A DNA stretch of 64,000 nucleotides, from contig OU744448.1 of NCBI GenBank assembly GCA_916610825.1, positions 24,094,761 to 24,158,760 on the forward strand. The letters run 5' to 3'. Under the pieces are notes generated by a model. The model was not told the DNA's origin. It did no database searches and saw only the letters and a list, made by a program, of their open reading frames with translations. Source of the DNA: Haliclystus octoradiatus (taxonomy: Eukaryota; Cnidaria; Staurozoa; Stauromedusae; Haliclystidae). The position numbers were made by a program, and so were the translations under genes. Shown in pieces: positions 1-12,742 of this stretch (positions are counted from its first letter, which is position 1; every line of letters starts with the position of its first letter).

Positions 1-1038
1 TTCTGTGTTTTTATTTTGCATGCTGCACGGCGAACAACTCATTTACAATGCTTTTCAATAAATATAAAGATCTTCAGCTAAATATCATTTGTAAATCGGT
101 GCCATAATTGAGATATGTATTGGATTGTTATCGAGAAGTTATAAATTCTGTAATTTATCACAGATCAAACTTTTGAAGCTAGCGGTTTTTCCCGGTTTTC
201 GGAGCCATGTTTTACTCTAGGATTTCATGCACGCTCTTTCGACCAATCAGATCGCAGAAAACCTTTGTGATATTTTAGAAAGGTAGTTCATAAACAGTTC
301 ATGAGAAAGATGCACTGAAGACACTGAAACATAACACTGGAAATTGTAAATGAAATTCAAAAATTGTGCACGAGGATGAATTCATCCAACATTCACGTTC
401 GTAGCTCTCATGATACTCTGAAATATTTGCACAAGGATAGACACTAGACAGTTAATCATTTTGCATAAATGCAGGCTGGTTATATCCGTTCAAACTGTTC
501 ACATAGTCACATCACATGGCTACATGCATTAGTCTTTTTTGTTGATATAAAATAGCATAGAAGCATAAATCAGCCTCTCATGTGTGCGCTTCTATACAAA
601 ATTGCAAAGTGGAAAATTGTAACACACTCAACAATTATAGTACTCCAATGTTGACTGTCTATATCCTACATTTTCACATGGTGGTTTGCATGTTTGATAT
701 ACATCAATCTACAAATGTGTGTTAAAATTTGACTCCTGGCCAGCTTTACAATACACACGTTTGAATTGAGTAACAAGTAGTTTACAATTAGAATCCCTCT
801 AATAGGGGTAATTACTGCACGTAACTTACTAGGCCAGTATTAGAGATGATATTTCTGTTTTTGCCATTATCTAATGACGTTGTATCATAGATAGAGAATT
901 GTTTTGATATTGGAAGCTATTGGAGAAATGAGACAAAATGATGTGTTAATAAAACTGTACAAAGAGCGTTATGCAGGCAGCACATCTTGACAAATGAAAA
1001 CATCAATCAAAGAGCTAACCAAATCATGAATTCAATAC
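1..1038. other. Left edge, presumably CDAN1 intron
   Basis: It follows CDAN1 exon 16 in transcription. No next exon could be recognised with confidence, and nothing else is evident. Confidence 0.5.
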
Positions 1039-1120
1039 CTCTAACAGCCATCCAATCATCATACTGATTAAAAAGTGGTTAGTAGTACAATTCAAAGGAC
1101 AATTATTCAATTTTGTTATC
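1039..1120 (-). CDS. CDAN1: CDAN1 exon 16
   Basis: The acceptor is a strong ATTTCCTTTTAG. The exon encodes a short linker and then NHFLISMMIGWLLE, matching human NKLLLLAVLGWLFQ at the expected spacing. It ends in phase 0 at GTATTG. No further exon could be recognised in 1-1038. Confidence 0.85.
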
Positions 1121-4100
1121 CTAAAAGGAAATAAATCAAAACTGATGACTCAAATTTGTTAAGACATACAAACATAATCTAAAGCCCTCATAGAGGAATT
1201 GGACATCAAAATATAACATTTTCTTCATTTCCCCAAAGACTTAAATTCAGGAATGCAAAATGTCATTTTCGAGGATAGTTCAATCCATAGTTCAATAGAA
1301 AAATGTATGGAAGTGTACTGCTTCATGTTCATAAATTTCAAGTTCTTCATGAAATGTTCATGAACTTTCATGAATTGTTTGTCCATGAAATGTCCATGAA
1401 TTTTCATGAATTGTTCATTAAAGGGTTCATGAACTATGTCAATTCATCAACTGGTCATCAAGCTCTACATGGTCTGCTGTTAAAGTGTATATCCCACATA
1501 TTGGGAGATTGCTTCTATAGATAAAGCAGTATTTTCTATCCATACATGTTGTACGAAGTGTTTTTCTGGTCTAAACGGTCTAAACCCTCTGAAAAATAAA
1601 TGAGTTCCTGGTGGTGGAACAGGAATGAAACACAAAATTGTCATTTTGATTGCATTTTGGTAGCGGAAATGATCTCGCAAAGCTTCCCAAAAAAGCAAAC
1701 TTTCGACATCCGAGATAGAAAATTTAACATCAACTTACTTTACATTGAAAAAAACGTTCAGAATAGGAATAACAACAGACAGTATTTGTAGATGAAAACA
1801 AAGAATGTATAGATATATAGCCTGCTGCATCATTTAATAGTTACAGTGCAATGAAACCTGTATATAATAGCCAACAAGAAGATATAAATAAATTGACCAC
1901 TATAGACAGGTGACATTTATATATAGAGTAGTTTCAATGGAATAATACTATTTTGTAAATTACCGAATACTGAAGTGGCCACTATATAGACGGGTGGCAG
2001 TTATAGCACGTCTGACATTATAGTAAAATACTTTAAGAAATTATTGATAATGTGAATTTGGTTTACCTATAGATGTGAATCAGCAATGAAAAGCATTCTT
2101 TATATGTTTTATTTTGGCATGTCTCTGAATCAATCCTTGCTAAATATTCAACCACCCAAGGGACGGTGAGAATCAAACGCTCATTTGACACAGCATTGTT
2201 GATATAATTCTTAACAACGGATCCATTGTGATCCTAAATGATTGGAAGAGTCAAATAGAGTTAAAGTTTTAGGTAATAAAGAAACTTCATTCCACATACC
2301 AGGTAAATGGGGAGGGGCAGGATCACACTTCACATGTTGAAATTACCATTCACAGACTTCCAATCTATCGTATCACGATTGACTACTTGGGATATTTTGG
2401 AAGTGCAAAATCATGGACATTTAAACTGGAAATTCACTGGTAAATGCTAATTTCCAAACCCTTAAGTTCATCCTTTTTTTTTCACAAATCAAGGCAATTA
2501 TATTACTGACTACAGAATCATAAAATTTGAAAGCTGATTTTTGGTCTCACAATAATGCTTTTTGCTCCACTCCAAGAAGGATATGTAAACCATTCCAAGC
2601 GGTTTGCACATAAAATATATAGTTTTTTCTTGCATATTTAAAAAAATCATATTATTTCCTAATTGGTGTGTTCACCAGATTCCAGCCATTACGATAGTGT
2701 ATAAAAAGTTTGGTTCCCATTAAATCTTGGTGAGGGTTAAGGTTATAGAATATATTATTTTTTCTGGTTTTCCATTTAAAAACACTTATACAATTAAATG
2801 GGTTAGTTAAACAATAATAATCAAACTCAGCACTAATGAAACATATTTTGTTCTGGGATTCTATTTTTGTTGACCTAGTTAGCGGATAACACATTTAGAA
2901 ATCTATTGTTAGTTTTCACAAGAGAATATTACAGTAGGCTATAAACCTTCAAGCAGTTTCATATTCAAATTCAGACACTTGAAAGACCTTTGCTTCACCA
3001 GAACTAACAATATAATGTAGTTTTCTTCAAAGTAAATTGAATAATAGTTATATTACAAATTTGAAACACCAAACATAGAAGTAGATATTGCATAATTTTC
3101 TGAGACGCTCAATCTACGGATTGTTTATATAAAACTAAATTAAACTTGTTCAATTGATGAGCTTGGTTGGTGGGGCATAAATATTGATTCTATATTCTTC
3201 TATATTTACTGCTTCTGTATTTAATGATACACATATTTCCATCTTCAATTTACTGTTTCCGTTTGCTAGCTGTATGCTGCTGCTCTACTGACGAAGCTGT
3301 AACACTAAAAACTAAAAAAAACAAATATCTCTCCAAATAGCCATACCAATCAAGCATGAGATGCTCAACCTTTGGATTGTTTATATAATAGTATACAAAA
3401 TAAAGTTAAACCGAAATCCATTTTGTTTTGATTCAGACCCTCACCTGGTGTGTTGTTAGTGATGTAAGTTGAGATTTAGCTTCAGTTTCATATTGGAAAG
3501 GGAGGAATGAAACAAAACCCAAGAAACGACCAAGAACACATAATTGAAAGCAGCAGGTTTTGAACTTATCAGAAATCTAAAATAAGCATTTAAAAGTTAA
3601 GCATCGTAGATATTCTAGCTATGAATCCCTCAAGGTCAATTGATCATAATATATCATCATCCGAAGAAACACAAATATGTCATTATAGCCAACTTGAAAA
3701 AAAACTTAAATGTGTTTTTAAATAGAAAGAAAATAAAACAACATTTTTGCCAATTCATTATTCGATTGGATAGTATCTTAAACAGATAGGTTTGACAGCA
3801 TCTCAGTCAATATTTCGCTGTTTACTACGGTACTTGTACTTCAATTACACACAAGAGTAGCTGTCTATATACAATACCAATTACCAACTTCCTTCTAAGC
3901 AATTCATAAAAATTCATGAACATGTAACAGGGTACATTTTAATAATTTGTACTATGTTCTTGAACTTAAAATGTTTTTACAGTCAAACCTATTATAATGA
4001 TCATCTCTAAACAGCGGCCACCTGAATATCGTGGTCAATCTTGAAATGTATAAAATAGTATTTCTATTGATTCAACTCTGTAAGTAAAGACCAAATGTAC

Positions 4101-7100
4101 ATAGTAGCCAATTTATCTACCTTTTATACTCGCTGCTATACACAGGCTTCACTGTGTACATAAAGAAAAAATGTGTGCGGTGCAGCCTACAAAAACACCT
4201 AAAAAAATGTATCCTATGCTTAACCGAAAAATATCGAATTATAACCTACAAGAAAGCATCCTACTCAACCAAAGATTGGAATTAATTTCCAAATGCCGCC
4301 ATGAGAACAAGTTTTATATCACCAATCTAAAAACATTCTAACAATCAAAATCGGAATCTATACAAGACATAATTAAATAAACAATAGCATAACAATTAAC
4401 CAGTCAACTGTAAAACATCGTAGCTCATATAGGATAAGAAAGAATTTGTGTAGTCTAGTTGAAATAAATCGCCAGATGATCATCTTTCGGGTGTGAAATT
4501 TGAAGTAGCGTAATTCTAGCATGTTTCATATTTGCCTCTCATTCTACATAAAGACTATGTGTAACAGTGTATGTTTCAATAAGCCTTTACAATTTTCTTG
4601 AACTTGAATTGAAATGCTTTTACAGTCAAACCTGCGATAATATAATGGTCATCTTGACATCTCAACAAACTTATAGTAATGCATTACCTCTTCAGAAATA
4701 GTTTCTGATAAAGATTGTTCTTCATCTGGGGTGTCAATTGGGATTTCAACATGGTTCAGCTGTCAAAATTACAAAACAGTCTTTATATATTTAACTATAT
4801 TTTCTTGAAGCAATTCGCGTGTAATAAAATTAATCAACTTGTAATAACAACAACAAACCACATACACCACTATACATGTTATGCCACAGCATGAAATATG
4901 ATCATAATAGAATGACAACAGCAATGCGACAATATGATAGTATGGTAGCTTCAAAGAAGCCACGGAAATAATGTAATTAGGCATCACATTTCCACAATTT
5001 GAAGCATAATGCAATCAAATATTTGATTTCACACGTTAAAGTGGTGTCACATATGAATATAGGGGGCCTCATTGGGTACGGAATATTCCTACATGTTCCT
5101 ACAGTATCATGCGAGCGTCCATATGTCAAAGCTCTATCAGTCAAAGTACAATGATAATATTGAAGAATGAAAACCGATTTTTAAGTTAAATAAATGGCAT
5201 ACCTCTTCGATTCTATTCCATAAATTTTTTATTAAATGCATATTGAATGCATAACTGAAAATTAAAAAAAAAACAGCTATTACACATGTTTTGGATTATG
5301 ATTAAATACAATATAGCACATATAAAATAGTACTTATATGGAAATGAAGTCTTAGTTTCTCACTTCTCAGTTTATCATGTTCAGAATAAACGATGATGAT
5401 GGATGATAATAATATGGAAAATCATATAGTCATGTGAAAACCCATACAAAATACTTGAGTTGATCGAGTTGATGAAGACATAATGAAACCTTGTGAAATA
5501 GTAACAGTTCATTAATCATGATAAAATGTTCATGGGCAAAACATTGTACGTGGGCCCACAGGATTAATATAACATATAATATTCAGTGTTAATTTCGTAT
5601 AGAGTACTGGTAAGGAATCACAAATTTCAATTGAACCTCAAACAAAACCACAGTGTTGATTTCAATTAAGCAATTCAGGAAGGACATCAAAAATTGCAAT
5701 TGAACCTCAAGCAAAATCAATTTAATCAAGGACGTCCCTAGTATGGGGGTATTGGGGGCGTGCAAGCTCCTGGCAATTTGGCCAGTCAGAAGATCTTTTT
5801 GAAATATCTCCAGCCAACAATACTTAGGCTATTCTCTCTAATCTGGTCAGCAAAGGAATGTGATGTTCGCTTTCTAAGAATGGCAATAGGATCCCTTTTG
5901 TCTATTAGGAAGCTGGCACGTCTGGGCAACATTACTTATAGAGACAATCATAGATCAGGACAAGCGAAAGAAATTCCGGGGCCAGGGGATCTCTTGAATA
6001 TCCTCACTTCACTGATGAACAATCTTTGGTTCAATGCTCAATTCAATGAAATTGAAGATTCACAGAGGAATATTATAACTTGCTTTCAATTCACAGTTAC
6101 ATATCCGGTTTGGACTCCGGTGAAGTCGGCAAATTTTTGACCCTATTCCCCAACTCAACTAAATTTATTGAAATATCTGTGTGATTTTTAACACAAGGTT
6201 TAAAATGGAAGTATGAAAATAATGAATAAAAAATACCTATCAGCTACTTCAAGAAATTGTTTGAAAAATTCTTGACCAGCAGTAAATCTTGGCTTAGTAT
6301 GCATATACTCAGATGAAGAAGGCACTCTGAAACGTTCTTGTAATCTGGAAAATGAAAAATCCATTTAATTAATTAACTATAAATTATTATGAATAAAGGG
6401 AATCGATATCAAGAAATTAGCATTCTAGGAATGGTAATTGAATTAAGTTTAACAATAAAATGTGCAGTAAATAGTAATGCCACATATTCTATTCTGCCAA
6501 CCAATTTGAAAAAAAAATTGATAAAGGTTTGCATCAGAGTGAGATTGAGGCTTTCAAATAAAGTTCATAAATCTTGAAGCTGCTACTAGAAGACGTTCAT
6601 CATCCCAGCTGTTTCAGCTCTGTTATTATCTGAATTTGGTCAATTTGGGCCTATTTCAAGATTTAACGGCACCAATAACATCTCCACTTTTTTCTGCAGT
6701 TTTGTGTTTTTCAAATCAATAATACTAAAATAATAGAAATAGCCTACCAATGCAATTATCTTTCCCAAAATGAAATTAATTACTGCGGGAATACTACTTG
6801 AAGGGGTGATTAGCTCAGTTGGCAGAGCAACTGAACTTCAGATCGTATCATATCTCATCGACTGTGGTTCAAATCCCCCTCAGGTCAACTCAGCCTTGAC
6901 TTTATCTGAAACATCAAATGAGTACCATCTAAGGATGGCGGATGGAATGGTTCAGAAGGAATTGCATTGTGAGTAGCTGCGGCGCATCGTTGCGCATTGA
7001 CAATCAAGGTCTATCTGCCATGAAATCTGTTGAAATTGATCTGCAGTGTCGCGGCTGAGATCTAAGGAGCGTTTAACATCATTGCTCTTAGCGAAAAGAG

Positions 7101-8607
7101 CCACTCTTCTAGAAATAGAGGAGTGGTACGGGTGCCTTCGGTAGGGCGACACCGTCCACATTACTATTACTTTATTACTTGGTTCAAAATGTAATTAAGA
7201 TTATTAATTACTGATGAGTAAAAGGATAAATAAGTATACAATTAAGATTTTATATCAATTACAGTGTAGCCCGCTTAAGTGCAATTCGGATAAGTGAAAT
7301 TCCCGCGTAATAACTGCAACCTGTCTTTGAAAACAAATTAACTATTTAATGGTCAGATCCTTGTCAAACAATTTTGGATAAGTGCAAATTTGGATGAATG
7401 CAATGAAAATCGTTGGTATTTTTGACTTGCACTTAAGCGGGTGTAACACTATATCAATTAAAATATTGATTTCTACAAAAGAGATAGAAGCCAATACAGA
7501 AAACTATTAATATGTGTAGTCTGAAAATTCAACATTTGAACATTTAGGGAAAGGTTTATCAATTAAGATATTGCTTGCTACGAGAGAGAAAGAAACCAGT
7601 ACAAAAAATTTAGGAACATCACTTCGATCAGTTGTCATTTCAAGTGCACTCATACCAGAACGATGAATGCAAAAGAGTATTGTAATCTGAACTGTTGATT
7701 ACTAACTACGTCCAGAGATCTTAAGAAGACAGCTTTGCATAACATTTTCCACAAACTAGCAGTCATGGAAGAAGGTCTAAAAACAAAAATTGTATATATA
7801 CCGGCATTGCCAGCAGCAATTAGAAGTTTCTGATCCCGATTGTTGAATCAAAAATCAAAGTTCTGGAATTTTCAACAGATCCATGGATTGATGAACTTTT
7901 CAAAAACTTTTTGAGAATATTTCATGGACAATTCATGAAAAATTCTAGAAAATGTTTATAAAGTTCATAAAAATGAGTCAGTTCAAAGACTTTTCATAAA
8001 CTGTTACTTCCTTTATCAACAGACAGATAACGAAATGCATGGGAAGTTTATTTGATTTATTAAACAATCGTTAAACAATAAACAATTGGTTTTTGACAAT
8101 AGCTCATTATAACTCAAGAGTGATCCAATGCACAATTATTAGACAGTAGAGTAGCTTTCTATGTTATACTGATAGATAACAAAGTGATAATGACTCACTT
8201 TTGGAACTTTGATAGGCTAACAGTTCCTCTGATCTTTGAATTAAGACCACCAAGAACGTCAGATTGTGACCCAGCAAGCCCAAGTGCAGAATGATAATTT
8301 GTCTATCAAATCAAAGGAAGGGCAAAACGCTAGAAGTCTAATAGTGGAATAAGATTTACATTTCAAGCAAGAATACAATATTTGAGTTCAACAACAGAAT
8401 AATAAGAAATGGGCAGTTGTGAACAAATCTATCAAACATTTGTATGAGTCAGGTCAATAAACATCTGAAGAAATATTTTTGAACTGTTCAATCTTCAGGT
8501 GCACATAACTTACTGATAAATAGGCTATGAAAATATTTTATGTTATGTTATGCTCAATTTATACAGAGGATTGTAAGCACCTACAGTATATATTTCTTTT
8601 CACGGCA

Positions 8608-8645
<38 letters not shown>

Positions 8646-11600
8646 TAAATAGAGGAGTCAAAGACTACACATTTTGTTACTGTAACTTGAAGTTTCACGC
8701 TTTATTGCGATCATCGTGAAACTTAAAGCGTGAAACTTCAAGCTACAGTAACAAAATGTGTAGTCTTTGACTCCTCTATTTATATTTACAGCTCTGTCAA
8801 CAGACATTGAGCACTGTTTTACTGCTATTGGATAATATTTATTATTATTATATATATATATATATATATATATAATAATAGAGTCAAGAAAGACACACCA
8901 TTTTTGCTGTTACTTGAAGTTTCACGTTGTTAAACGATCATCAGACAGAATACAATTCTGTCTGATGATCGTTTAACAACGTGAAACTTCAAGTAACAGC
9001 AAAAATGGTGTGTCTTTCTTGACTCTATTATTATTTACCGCTCTGCTATTTACAAGCATTGAGCACTGTTCACCTGCCAATACTTTTAAATTTTTATTAA
9101 ATTTGAAACATATTATATATATATATATATATATATATACATGATATAAAATTATATGGAATAGAGGTAATACAAATGCATAAGTTTATAGGAAGGGTCA
9201 AAGTACTGTAGAAATTTGGAAGGAAATGAAAAAAATTAAAGAACTATTTTAATTGATAAAAAGATACAGAGATAGAGACTTTTATTTGAAACAAGAAAAT
9301 TAGATCATGGAAAGTTTATTTTCATTTAATGTTTGACAGAAAAAGTAATTCAGAAAGGAATTTCATATTGTGTTCAACTAATAATTAGACAATTGACATA
9401 ATCAAGGGGTAAATTAAAATGGTATACATTGCATTATATCATACCTCCAATAGTTGGTCAACAAATAAATTTGCAAGATGATACAAGTTTGATACAAATT
9501 TATCTGTTCGTATTAATCCTGATATCCGCTTTGAGAAAGCTGAATCAAACTCCCAGTCTGCTTTATAACGACTATCTTCAAATTCACGTATCATTTCATA
9601 GAATGTGTCTCTGAAATAAGAAAACATGTAATGATGCAATCAATAAAAAAACAAAAAAATCAATTTTCAGTAGGATATGGTCAGGGCCCAAGACAAGCTG
9701 CTAGATACAACACGTCTCCCTTTACTCTTTGTGCTACTATTAATTGAAGCAACACATGCGTATTATGAAGGACATGTAATACGTAACTAAGAAGTATTAT
9801 TGAAACATAAAAATAATGATAATAAATTAATATTATCTAAATACGCTACTAGAAGTTGAACCTGGATAACCCAGTATACCGGTCAGACGTATTAACCACT
9901 ACACCAAATGACCAATGAAACTTTATTAGACACAAAAGTATTTTAACTGGACATTGCTGTGTCACGTGGGATTGACACATCCTAACGAACCTAGGGAGGA
10001 GTGAAACATGTGATTGAGGATCGGCGGTGACCTAATGTTGAGCCTTGTGAAGATCTACCATAATCTAATGTTGAGCAGTGATGTTTTGGCAAAGGCGATG
10101 TATTGTACCTATCCGTTTGTACGTCCTAGATCCCAAAAGGCTAGAGAAAATTCTAAGAATAAAATTGATACTTTTCTGATTTGTACATCAAACCCGTACC
10201 TCTTGTCTATGGTCAAATATGTGGTCAAACAACAACCCAGAAGAAAATGTTTTTTTTTTCGGGATAGTTAGAAAGGCTGGTTTTGTTAAGATTTTAAAGT
10301 AATCTAGTCAAACATGCTACTAGTTGATTGAAAGATCCTGTGTTGCTAGAGCCTTAATAATATATATGGAGTACTGTAACACACTACTCTATAATATAAT
10401 TTGGTAAAGTTGCATCTTTGACAATAAATCAATAATTAGTACCAATTACCTTTGACGGGCAAAGAAATGGAAATGATGATCTGATGCAAATATTTTACGT
10501 CGTCCTGAATCCTCTTGAAATGGGACACCAGTCCCAGGTGAGAGTAGACAGCTTGAGTTTAACTACAGAATGAAAACCAACAAACGTATAGTGATATCCC
10601 AATTGAGAACTATCAATCAAATCAACTTCATGTCAGCCAAACGCTTTGATAAATATTTCAAAAGTAACTACGTAATTAGTAATTAATTACTTTTCTCAGA
10701 AAAGTAATTAGTTATGTAATTTTTGAAAAGTAATTTGTAGTCGTATCACTGGTAAATACTTTTTTAAGTAATTCCCACAATATTGCAGCAGATAGCTAAG
10801 AATCGGATGAAAGTTGTTACTACAGAAGTGACAGTGCTAGGTGACGAGTGTCTCCTTAAGAATCAACTGCATATCAATAACACATTTAATTAAATCATTA
10901 CTTATTTATCTATTATTCTCTCTCTATATAATCCTTTTTCCCTATTGCAGCCTGTTTTTAGTATGTGTTGCTTATTATCTACCGTCCTGAGAAAAAAGGT
11001 GTAAACTTATCAGGTTCTGAATAAATAGCCCTACAGATGCAGGTGAATCCAGAGCCATCTATTTATAAGAGTTGGGACACGCTTTCATGTGCCGCTATCG
11101 TCTCCAATTGAACAGATGCCAGTCACGTGATTTTTGGATGCCATCTTTGTTCTTTTGGAAACAGGTTCTCCATCATTTCAAGCGAAACGCGCGAAAAAAT
11201 ACAATACAATATGGCTGAAAAAAAACAACATTCTCCTGCACATGCGCACTGTTAAAAACGTGCTCGGGTCCAGGCAAAAAGATACAAAAATGGCAGAAGT
11301 GTCCCAACTCTTGTAAATAGATGGCTCTGGGTGAATCATATGGAATGCAGAAGTCTATGGTTACAGTATCCTACTCCATCTTACCTCCGTTGTTAACGTT
11401 ACAGTAGACAATGCCATAAGTTTTTCTTCAAATGATTCTTCAACAAAAGGTGTCAACTAAAACATGAATGTTGGTATAGATTTCAATCTTCTTTACAAAC
11501 CAATAATAATTCAATTAATATTACCTTTCAATTAGGTTTCCACACAATTCAAAATGTTTGAAATTGTTACAGTATTGAATTAAGCAAATAATTCTTTGAA

Positions 11601-12683
11601 AATATGTTTCTCTTAATAGAAGATCTAAGCCGATTTTGACTTGACTCTTATTATCAGTAGTTCAATCGTTTAATATATTATTACTTGTTAATTTCTTCTG
11701 AAAAGCTGAAAATTGTACACACATTTTGTAAAATGGGCTTATTCAAGACTTTGGTCCTAAAGCACATGCTTCTCGTGCCTAGGGGGTAAAACTGTCATGA
11801 TAGTGGTCAATTTTATCTACAACTTCTAGATGGCTGGTACATACAGGCTTTAATGTATTTAAGGATCGGGTGCTTTTAACTTTCTAAGTGTCTCCCAACT
11901 TTTAATGATATTTTAGAATGATGACAACTTCCGAATAAGTATAAAATGTACAACGGTTTAGAACTCTTGCAACGTTTGAGATCCATGTGGAAATGTCTTA
12001 TTTGATAAATTTGGAATTGAGATAAAAATTTTCAGAACTACTAGAAACTTTTTAAACGAGTTTCATTCGAAAAAGCTTTTGAGGAATCCACAGGGGAAGG
12101 TATACTGTAACTGATTTATGTTGCGGTGATATCAGACAAACCTTCATTGCTGCAATAAGTAACTTTCTCGTTTCTTCATTGAGACATCTTAATGACCTAA
12201 TAACCAATCGTATTAATATAGCTTAGGTAAGATAATTATCCTATTAGGTAACTGAAGCAGCTAACCAACCAAATCAGCAGAAATATTATTGGATTGCCCA
12301 CTACTATATGGTGGAACAATTTGAATACAGTCAAACTTGGTTACTGCCCCTATCTTTTAATGTCCAACTTTGCCTATTATCCCCATATAAAACCTATTTA
12401 TAGCATCCAATCTCCATACAAACTCTCGTATTCTACCTCATTTAATATCCAACCTCGTCATCGTTTAATGTCCAACTTTTCCCCTTGTACCAGATGTGGG
12501 GGGAATTCGGCAAGTTAAACAGTGATTATATTATACTAAAGTGAGATCTGTGCATATTGGTCAGTAATAAAAGCTAGCAGCTGTTACCCACTAATATAAA
12601 TATAATACTTTATGTACACCATCAATAGTAAGCAGTGAAACAATGGTAAAAAGTTCCTAAAAGATGATCTCTCGTTACAAATT

Positions 12684-12742
<59 letters not shown>

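Noticed and set aside
5760..6140. 126-codon open frame
   Set aside because: It overlaps a dispersed repeat, starts on a non-ATG codon and resembles no family.
6803..6880. Functional tRNA gene
   Set aside because: It has A and B boxes but continues into a repeated SINE body, and its stems look mismatched. It is better read as a SINE head.
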